This document shows positions 8,253 through 15,036 of a stretch of 64,000 nt of DNA, piece by piece. The position numbers and the translations under genes were made by a program. Within the stretch, counting starts at the first letter, position 1. Each line of letters begins with the position of its first letter. The DNA lies in assembly GCA_052390275.1 (NCBI GenBank), contig JBQTHD010000009.1, positions 62,001 to 126,000 of the forward strand, written 5' to 3'. The stretch is from JBQTHD01 sp052390275. GTDB lineage: Bacteria; Actinomycetota; Acidimicrobiia; Acidimicrobiales; AC-14. The notes under the pieces were generated by a model. That model saw nothing but the letters and a program-made list of their open reading frames with translations, was not told the DNA's origin and did not search any database.

Positions 8253-9448
8253 CGAGTTCCCACTTTCGTGTCCAGGGCGTCGCGCAGCCCGTCGCCCAAC
8301 AGGTTCACAGCCAACACCAACAATGAGATGGCCAGCCCGGGGATGACCAGAAGGCGAGGGGCCAGGTAGAAGTACGGCCGGGCGTCGGCCAGCAACCGGC
8401 CCCACTCCGGATGCGGAGGCTGGACTCCGAACCCCAAGAAGGACAAGGCGGTAAGCCCCAGCAGCACCCGGCCGATATCCAGGGTGGACAGGACGGTCAC
8501 CGGTGCCGCCAGGTTGGGTATCAGGTGACGCAGCATGACCCGGCTCCTGCGGGCGCCCAGCGCGCCCGAGGCCTCCACGTAACGCCGCTCCCGCAGGGCC
8601 AGGGTGGCCCCCCGGATGACCCGGGCGTAACCAGGCCAGCCCACGGCCACGAACACCAGCACCAGCGCTACCGGACCCCGGCTGAACAGGCCGGCCGCCA
8701 CCATCGCCACGATGAGCATGGGTACCGCCTGGATGATCTCGACGACCCGCATGACCAGGGTGTCGACCAGCCCTCCCAGCATTCCCGTCACCACACCCAC
8801 CACCAGTCCGACCACGGAAATTCCCAGGCTGGCCGCGGCGGCCATGAGCAGGGAAGTCCTCCCCCCGTGGAGGATGCGAGCCAGCATGTCCCGGCCGAGG
8901 ATGTCGGTGCCCAACGGGTGGACTCGGCTCCGGGGGGCCAGACCGTTGGGGGCGTTGACTGCGTTGGGGTCGACCGGCCATATCCAGGGTGCGGTCAGCA
9001 CTGAACCGACGATGACCACCAGCAGAACGGCGCCCGCCATTGCCAGCTTGTCGCGAGCCAGGCGGTGAACCCACGACGGCCGGGGTTGACTCCCGCTGGC
9101 TGACTCATCTTCGGCGTCGACGGGCTTGGAGGTATCCAGGCCCTCCTGACCGCCGGCCGGGCGGGGGGGAAAGGATCGGGGCCGCGGGTAGGCGGGCGGC
9201 TGGCCGGCTGGCCGCGCCTGCTTCCTGGGTGGCGGAGGGATGACCGTGGACCTCGGCGCAGGAAGGCCGCTTGGCGCAGGAAGGCCGCTTGGCGCGGTGG
9301 CGACGGGCTGGAATGCCGGGCCGGGGGCGGGCCGGCCGAAAGGGTGGGCGTTCTCGGTCGATGACCTGGCCAGAAGCTGGGCTGGGTCCTCGTTCGGGGC
9401 CGGGCGGCCAGGCCGACCGATTCCCGAGCGCCGCTGCCGGGGCCTCAC
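8249..9448 (-). CDS. DppC-family ABC permease with a long proline-rich N-terminal extension
   Basis: The conserved permease part is recognisable from WVHRLARDKLAMAGAVLL: HPLGTDILGRDMLARILHGG, the EAA loop (RRYVEASGALGARRS...HLIPN) and the tail LLVLAVNLLGDGLRDALD. The best start is GTG 9448, which overlaps the DppB stop as GTGA and gives about 399 residues. That leaves about 125 residues of Pro/Ala/Gly-rich sequence ahead of the first helix, far longer than usual, including a short repeat (SGLPAPSGLPAP). No better start with a ribosome site lies near the first helix. It is coupled to DppB on one side and the lipoprotein on the other. Confidence 0.88.
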   Translation of the reverse strand: MRPRQRRSGIGRPGRPAPNEDPAQLLARSSTENAHPFGRPAPGPAFQPVATAPSGLPAPSGLPAPRSTVIPPPPRKQARPAGQPPAYPRPRSFPPRPAGGQEGLDTSKPVDAEDESASGSQPRPSWVHRLARDKLAMAGAVLLVVIVGSVLTAPWIWPVDPNAVNAPNGLAPRSRVHPLGTDILGRDMLARILHGGRTSLLMAAAASLGISVVGLVVGVVTGMLGGLVDTLVMRVVEIIQAVPMLIVAMVAAGLFSRGPVALVLVFVAVGWPGYARVIRGATLALRERRYVEASGALGARRSRVMLRHLIPNLAAPVTVLSTLDIGRVLLGLTALSFLGFGVQPPHPEWGRLLADARPYFYLAPRLLVIPGLAISLLVLAVNLLGDGLRDALDTKVGTR

Positions 9449-10389
9449 CGGCGGGTGCCCAGCCGGATACGGGGATCGGAGACCCCGTAGGACAGGTCCA
9501 CGAACAAGTTCGCAAGTATGAAGACGACGCCGGCGAACAGCACGGTTCCCTGAACCATCGGGTAGTCGGCCGAGGTGACGGCATCGAAGGTGAGCTTGCC
9601 GATGCCGGGCCAGGCGAAGATGATCTCCACGATCACCGCTCCCTCGAGGAGGCGGGCCATGACACTGCCCAGAACGGTCAGGACCGGGATGGCGGCGTTG
9701 CGCAGGGCGTGGCCCACCAGCACCGTGCTGGTGGCCAGGCCCTTGGCCCGGGCCGTACCGATGAACCCCTCCCCCAGGACCTCGATAGTGGAGGAGCGAA
9801 GCAACCGGCTGACCAGGGCGGCGGGGCCCAGCGCCAGGGTGAGGGCCGGCAGGATCACGTGGCGGATTCCGCCCATGCCCACTACCGGCAACCAGTTCAG
9901 CTTGACGGCGAAGGCCAGAACCAGGGCATAGGCCAGGAAGAAGCCAGGGGTGGATGCCCCGGCCAGGGCCAGCAGGCGCAGAACGCTGTCGGGCCATCGG
10001 CGGTGGGTCAGCGCCGCCACCAGGCCCAGGGGGAGCGACAGCACGACGATGGCCAGCATGGCGGCCACTGTCAGGCGCAGTGTGGCGGGGAGGGCTTTGA
10101 CCACCTCGGTCACCACGTCGTTCTGGGTGAACAGAGATCGGCCGAGGTCGCCCTGGACGGCCTGGCCGGCCCACTCGACGTAACGAACGCCCAAGGGGCG
10201 ATCCAGACCCAGTTCGTGGCGGACAGCCTCGATCTGGGTCTGAGTGGGCACCTCCCCCGGCTCCAGGCCGGCCGAGGCCAGCCGTTCGGACGGGTCCCCG
10301 GCCACCGCCCCCAGCAGAAAGATGACGAATGACAATGCGCCAAGGGTGGGGCCCGCCGCCATCAGGCGGCGGGCCAGGTAACTACCCAC
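9445..10389 (-). CDS. Peptide/nickel-type ABC transporter permease, DppB family (second set)
   Basis: This 314-residue protein starts at GTG 10389. It shows the DppB opening helix followed by GDPSERLASAGL, GLDRPLGVRYVEW, QGDLGRSLF and the EAA loop (ARAKGLATSTVLVGHALRNA). It ends in VSDPRIRLGTRR. It lies 21 bases after the pilin-SBP copy 2 stop and overlaps DppC by 4 bases, so binding protein and channel are made from one transcript. It differs considerably from the DppB at 2824-3789, so the two systems are not a recent duplication. Confidence 0.93.
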   Translation of the reverse strand: MGSYLARRLMAAGPTLGALSFVIFLLGAVAGDPSERLASAGLEPGEVPTQTQIEAVRHELGLDRPLGVRYVEWAGQAVQGDLGRSLFTQNDVVTEVVKALPATLRLTVAAMLAIVVLSLPLGLVAALTHRRWPDSVLRLLALAGASTPGFFLAYALVLAFAVKLNWLPVVGMGGIRHVILPALTLALGPAALVSRLLRSSTIEVLGEGFIGTARAKGLATSTVLVGHALRNAAIPVLTVLGSVMARLLEGAVIVEIIFAWPGIGKLTFDAVTSADYPMVQGTVLFAGVVFILANLFVDLSYGVSDPRIRLGTRR

Positions 10390-10410
10390 CCGGTGTGTCT
10401 ACCTCGCCGG

Positions 10411-12855
10411 CTAGAGCTTGACCAAGGTGGTCCAGCGCTGGCTGGTGTTGGAGGGGTGCGGGTCCCCCAGGCTCATGGTGGAGAGCATGCCGTAGATGCG
10501 GAACTGACCGGCCAGGGGGATGACGATGTTGGACTGGGTCTGGTCGGACACGATTCGCATCTGGTTGGCAGCGGCTTCCTGGACCCCGGCTTGGGTCGTG
10601 GAGTTTCGGGAGTTGGGGACGTAGAGGGTTTCGAACGGACCCAGAGGGTTGACGGTGGTGTTAGCCGCCGTATTCAGCCCGGTGAAGGTGACGATTCCCG
10701 GGGCCATGTTGCAGCCGTTGACCCCGAAGGGGAAGGTGCCGTTGCCATTGGCCGTGACGTCGTTCTGGGCCGCGCCGGTGCTGTTGGCGGAGTCCACCGG
10801 TGAGAACCGGAAGTTCCCGTTGTTGGTGGTGTTGCAGGCCATGCGCAGCACCGGCAGGAAGGCGGGGTTGGCATCGTTCTGGTTGGGGAGTTCCAGGTCC
10901 AGGTCCCACATGGAACTGGCGTAGAGCTGGCTGCGGGCGATCCCGCCGCAGGGAGTCGAGTTGCACACCGCCCTGATGGCGAAGAGCCGGATTCCCACCT
11001 GGCGGAGCTGGGCGACCATCAGGTCGTAGCCGGCCTGGGGAATGTCCGGCGATCCGATCAGGGTGAGGCGCAGGGTCCGCCCGTCCCAGATCGAGCCGTT
11101 GGTCACGTGGACCCGGTCCTCGGTCGGACCGCATGCGGTATTGGCCCCGGCCGCTCCGCCGCCGCAGGTCCAGCCGGCGGCGTCCAGCACGGTCCGGGCC
11201 TGGGCCACGTCGAAGGCCATCGCCGGCACCAGGTTCTGGAACGAGCCCAGGATGTTGGGAGGAGCCATGAGCCGGCCGGGGGAAGCGTTACCGGCATAGA
11301 CCGCGTCCACATAGGCCTGGCGGTCGAAAGCCAGTGACGTGGCCCGGCGAACGGCCGGGTCGGCGGCGATGTTGAAGGTGTGGTTTTCCGGGATCGCATT
11401 GGTGCCCGACGCTCCGAAGGGAGCGAAGGTGGCGGTGTGAGTTGCCGGGGTCACCTTGTGGATCTTGCTCACGTAGATGAGCTGGTTCTGCCCGAACGGG
11501 GCGGTGACCACGTTCTTGCCCGCGGCCCGGGCGGCAGCGATGTCGGTGGCGGCCAGGTCGATGGCCATGTCGAACTGACCGGACAGCAGGCCGCTGGCCC
11601 GCTGCACGGCGTCAGGGATGAACGTGTAGTTCATGGCCTTGACCTTGGCCTTGGAGCCCCAGTGCCCGTCGTTGCGGACCATGCGAGCGGTGCCGCCACC
11701 CTGAGGGCTGGTGGGGGCGTACGCCTCGTAGTTGAAGGGTCCCGTGCCGATGGCCGGGTTGGTGTCCGAGCGGGGGACCAGGGTGGTTGCCGCTGGCGAG
11801 CTGGCGCCGAAGACCGTGGTTCCCGCCGGGAGGCCGTCGGTGGAGCCGTCGAGGTGCTTGCCCACGAACCGGGGCACCGACAGCATCAACGAGGGGTCAT
11901 TGGCGAACGGGGCGGTGCCCAGAGCCGCCACGATGGCCCCCTTGGGGTGGCCGATCTGCTCGGGAAGGCGCAGATTCTGGACCCGGGGGGTGAAGTCAAC
12001 GGTGAACTGGTCGATCTTTTCCACCGAGTCCCACTCATGCGGGGTCTGGCCGGTGCGCCGGTGGGTGAAGCCCAGGGTGTCGGTGACGGTGTTGAGGGGA
12101 GCGGCGTTGAGGGGCATCCGGTCCCGCCAGGTCCAGACCACGTCGTCGGCATCGAAGGCGCTGCCGTCGTTGAAGGTCACGCCCTGGCGCAGGTGGAACC
12201 GCCAGGTGTCGGTGGCATAGGGCCGGTCGTCGTCGAGGGTGTAGGGCCGGTGGGCGGGCAGTGGCTTGGCCACCGTGGTCTGGGCGCTGGTGAAGGTGGC
12301 CCGGTTGGCGGCGGTGGGAATGAGTTCCCAGCTGATGGCCAGGCCGGGCTGGAGCACGTAGTTGCTTCCGATGATGATCAGCGGGTCGTTGGTGTTGCCG
12401 TTCAGCGGGTAGACGAAGGCGCTGGATGCGTATCCGGGCCCGGAGTTGGTGTCGCTGGTGATCCAGGTATCTGCGTTGGCGGCGATGTTGACCTCTTCGG
12501 CGGGCCCGAAGACCACGAAGCTCGAAGCGGCGGTCCCCACCTCACCGCAGGCACCGCCGGTGCCCAGTTCCACGTCGTGGTTGACCGACTCCTCGGCCAA
12601 AAGGCCGGCGCTGACCAGTTGGGCCTCGGTGGCGTAGGAGCCGAACTGGGCGCAGTGGGCCTCCTGTGCGGTGCGGATGGTCCGCTCGTCGATGACGGCG
12701 GCGGCCGACTCACCCTTGTCCCCCACTCCGCCGACGGCGAACACCACCACCGCGGCCAGGATGCCCAGGATGATGATGACCACCAACAACTCGATGAGGG
12801 TGAAACCGGCCTGGTTGGGCCGCTTGCGACGATGGGACTCCAGTCTTTCGGTCAA
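10411..12855 (-). CDS. Type IV pilin N-terminus fused to an SBP_bac_5 solute-binding protein (copy 2)
   Basis: From TTG 12855, preceded by GGAGG with 7-base spacing, the product is about 814 residues. An open frame continues back to 12963, but only the TTG has a ribosome site. The leader ends KRPNQAG, cut before FTLIELLVVIIILGILAAVV, with Glu at +5; the helix through VFAVGGVGDKGE is identical to copy 1. A short pilin-like segment (TAQEAHCAQFGSYATEAQLV) follows. From about residue 115 comes a binding domain with LQPGLAISWEL, FHLRQGVTFNDGSAFDADDV and GTGPFNYEAY. It heads an operon with dppB, dppC and two small exported proteins, so it is very likely the receptor for that importer. Confidence 0.93.
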   Translation of the reverse strand: MTERLESHRRKRPNQAGFTLIELLVVIIILGILAAVVVFAVGGVGDKGESAAAVIDERTIRTAQEAHCAQFGSYATEAQLVSAGLLAEESVNHDVELGTGGACGEVGTAASSFVVFGPAEEVNIAANADTWITSDTNSGPGYASSAFVYPLNGNTNDPLIIIGSNYVLQPGLAISWELIPTAANRATFTSAQTTVAKPLPAHRPYTLDDDRPYATDTWRFHLRQGVTFNDGSAFDADDVVWTWRDRMPLNAAPLNTVTDTLGFTHRRTGQTPHEWDSVEKIDQFTVDFTPRVQNLRLPEQIGHPKGAIVAALGTAPFANDPSLMLSVPRFVGKHLDGSTDGLPAGTTVFGASSPAATTLVPRSDTNPAIGTGPFNYEAYAPTSPQGGGTARMVRNDGHWGSKAKVKAMNYTFIPDAVQRASGLLSGQFDMAIDLAATDIAAARAAGKNVVTAPFGQNQLIYVSKIHKVTPATHTATFAPFGASGTNAIPENHTFNIAADPAVRRATSLAFDRQAYVDAVYAGNASPGRLMAPPNILGSFQNLVPAMAFDVAQARTVLDAAGWTCGGGAAGANTACGPTEDRVHVTNGSIWDGRTLRLTLIGSPDIPQAGYDLMVAQLRQVGIRLFAIRAVCNSTPCGGIARSQLYASSMWDLDLELPNQNDANPAFLPVLRMACNTTNNGNFRFSPVDSANSTGAAQNDVTANGNGTFPFGVNGCNMAPGIVTFTGLNTAANTTVNPLGPFETLYVPNSRNSTTQAGVQEAAANQMRIVSDQTQSNIVIPLAGQFRIYGMLSTMSLGDPHPSNTSQRWTTLVKL

Positions 12856-12944
12856 CGCATACCTCCGGTGAGGGAACAGGTTCGGACCAAGGCGAACCGC
12901 TGCCTCCGCGGGCGGCGTCAGCCAATGGCGGGGGAAGTCTCGCA

Positions 12945-12964
12945 AGTGATTCTGAAGAATCACT
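12945..12964. promoter_or_regulatory. 20-bp perfect palindrome upstream of pilin-SBP copy 2
   Basis: AGTGATTCT-GA-AGAATCACT lies 90 bases upstream of the TTG start of pilin-SBP copy 2 and 108 bases upstream of the divergent SGNH/pilin-SBP copy 3 unit. It resembles the palindrome at 3990-4005: both contain TGATTC...GAATC beside a CAGT. The location between divergent transport genes fits a shared operator; an RNA hairpin is the alternative. Confidence 0.5.
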
Positions 12965-13071
12965 GAAGAATGGCCGGCGGCGATTTACCCGTTGTGCAAA
13001 CGGCTTTCGGCCGCTAGGTTCGCCCGGCGGGAGATACAGGTTGGCTTCAAACACCCAGGTAGTTCAGGCGG

Positions 13072-15036
13072 ATGCGCAAACGGGAGGCTGACGACGTGGC
13101 TGCTGGCGCAATGGCTACTGGAGTTCCCCGGCGGCCGAGCCGTCGCCTGTGGCTGAGGGTGGTGGCCGCCGTGGCCCTGATCGGGCCGGCCGCAGTCGCT
13201 TCAGCCCCTCCCGTGGCCGCCGCCCAGGCGGAGATCGCCTCGGCCGGGCCCCTGACCCGGATCATCACCACCGATCAACTGAACTGCCAGGTGGCCCGCG
13301 CCGGCGAGTTGAGCTTCCAGTTCTTCGGGCCCAACAACGAGGTCGGCTCCTGCGGAACCCTGGTGGCCGTCGGCGGCATCCTCTACGGGCCCCCGGCCCT
13401 TACCTCCGGTCCGCTGCCGACACTTTTCACCCCCATCAGCCAGACCGGTCCCACCGGTAACGGTTCGGCCTCCAACCCCTTGCGGCTGACCACGGTGGTC
13501 GGCCTGGGAGCCACGGGCCTGCGCCTCACCCAGACCGACTCCTACGTGCTCGGCCGGGACAGCTACCGCACCGACATTCAACTGTCCTCCACCGGCGCCG
13601 CCACCGACGTGGTGATCTACCGGGCCGGGGACTGTTTCCTTCAGGGCACGGACTTCGGTTTCGGGGCCGTCGACGCCGGCCGCCGGGCGGTCGCATGTTC
13701 CGCCAACCCCAACAACTCCCCGCCCGGGCGGATCCTCCAATGGCTTCCGCTGTCCGGCGGGTCTAACTACTACCAGGCTGGTTTCGCCGAAGTCTGGAGC
13801 CGGATCGGCCTGCGAACCGCCCTGCCCGACACCTGCGAGTGCGATCAGCGCCAGGACAACGGGGCCGGAATCTCCTGGACCGCCTCGGTTCCCGCCGGAG
13901 GGTCGGTCACCCGCAGCCACCTGCTCACCTTCTCCCCCCTGGGCCAGACCCCCGGCGGCACAGCGGACCAGCGCCGGGTGGGAGACCGCCTCAAGTACGC
14001 GGCGCTGGGTGACTCTTTCGCCTCGGGTGAGGGCAACACCCCCTACGCCGCATCGGGGGCCGAAGGCACCATCTGTCACCGCTCGGACCCGCGGCCGTCG
14101 GGCTTGTTGGACCGGGCCCGCCGGGTTCGCCGCTCGGGCACGGATCAGGGCTCCTATCCCAACGCCCTGCCCGGTGAGCTCCTGCGCCTGGCCCCCCGCT
14201 CGGCGTCCCGGGGCCTACGGGTGGTGGCCGAGAACCACGCCTGCACCGGGGCGGAGGTGGCCGACCTGCTCAACCGGCAGCATTCAACCGTCGCCCCCCA
14301 GGTGGACCGCCTGGAGGACCACACCGACCTGATGACGGTGTCGGTGGGCGGTAACGACGCCGGCTACTCCGGTGCCCTGGCCCTCTGCTTCATCCGGGCT
14401 GACTGCTTCGGGCCGGTCCTGGTCAGCGAGGTGGTTGCATGCGAAGCCCTGGTGCGGACCGGCGTGGTGCGCATCGCCCCCTACCGCTGCAACGACGACC
14501 TTGGGGCGGCCGCCCGCCGCCGCATCGACAGCCTCAACCCGGGCTCGACCAGCAACGGCCCGTTGGACCGGGCCTATGACGCCATCGGCGACGAACTCCG
14601 CCGGGTCGGCTCCCGCCAGGCGCAGCGCTTCGTGGTCGGCTACCCCGAACTCTTCCCGTCCCCGTCGGAGATCACCACCACCCAGGCCAACGACTGCCGC
14701 TCCGTCCAGGTCCGCAGCGGGTCGCGTTCGGGGCTCCTCAGCCGAGGGGAGATGGACGATCTGAACCGCCTGACCGGCCTTCTCAACCGGGCCCTGGAAT
14801 CGGCCGCGTCGGAGAACGGCATGATCTATGTGGATGTGGCCGACGCCCTCGACGGCCACGAACTGTGCACCCCTGCGCCCTGGGTACGAGGCACCGATGG
14901 CACCCGACCCCTCGACGGTGCCTTCCACCCCACCCGCTCCGGCCAGCAGAGCCTGGGCAAGACGGCCGCCGCCAGCATCTTCGGGTTCTTGGACTTCGAC
15001 CGCTCCCGAGGCGGGGGTAGCCACGGCGAAGGCTGA
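13072..15036 (+). CDS. Exported SGNH-type (GDSL) esterase/lipase with N-terminal beta domain
   Basis: The 654-residue protein begins with basic residues and the signal helix LWLRVVAAVALIGPAAVASA (about 27-46). Residues 60-300 are rich in beta-type sequence with several Cys pairs. From about 305 lies an SGNH hydrolase: YAALGDSFASGEG (nucleophile Ser about 315), the GGND block (about 426) and the C-terminal FHPTRSGQ (catalytic His about 618). Such enzymes cleave ester bonds in lipids or sugars outside the cell; the substrate is unknown. It overlaps the third pilin-SBP gene, so a shared transcript is likely, which would link hydrolysis with product uptake. Confidence 0.88.
   Translation: MRKREADDVAAGAMATGVPRRPSRRLWLRVVAAVALIGPAAVASAPPVAAAQAEIASAGPLTRIITTDQLNCQVARAGELSFQFFGPNNEVGSCGTLVAVGGILYGPPALTSGPLPTLFTPISQTGPTGNGSASNPLRLTTVVGLGATGLRLTQTDSYVLGRDSYRTDIQLSSTGAATDVVIYRAGDCFLQGTDFGFGAVDAGRRAVACSANPNNSPPGRILQWLPLSGGSNYYQAGFAEVWSRIGLRTALPDTCECDQRQDNGAGISWTASVPAGGSVTRSHLLTFSPLGQTPGGTADQRRVGDRLKYAALGDSFASGEGNTPYAASGAEGTICHRSDPRPSGLLDRARRVRRSGTDQGSYPNALPGELLRLAPRSASRGLRVVAENHACTGAEVADLLNRQHSTVAPQVDRLEDHTDLMTVSVGGNDAGYSGALALCFIRADCFGPVLVSEVVACEALVRTGVVRIAPYRCNDDLGAAARRRIDSLNPGSTSNGPLDRAYDAIGDELRRVGSRQAQRFVVGYPELFPSPSEITTTQANDCRSVQVRSGSRSGLLSRGEMDDLNRLTGLLNRALESAASENGMIYVDVADALDGHELCTPAPWVRGTDGTRPLDGAFHPTRSGQQSLGKTAAASIFGFLDFDRSRGGGSHGEG

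Noticed and set aside
8249..10174. 641-codon reading of the second DppC
   Set aside because: The first 240 codons overlap DppB out of frame and are biased shadow sequence. The coupled GTG at 9448 is the sensible start.
11380..12966. 528-codon plus-strand frame opposite pilin-SBP copy 2
   Set aside because: Gly/Val-rich antisense shadow typical of high-GC genes; no domain or ribosome site.
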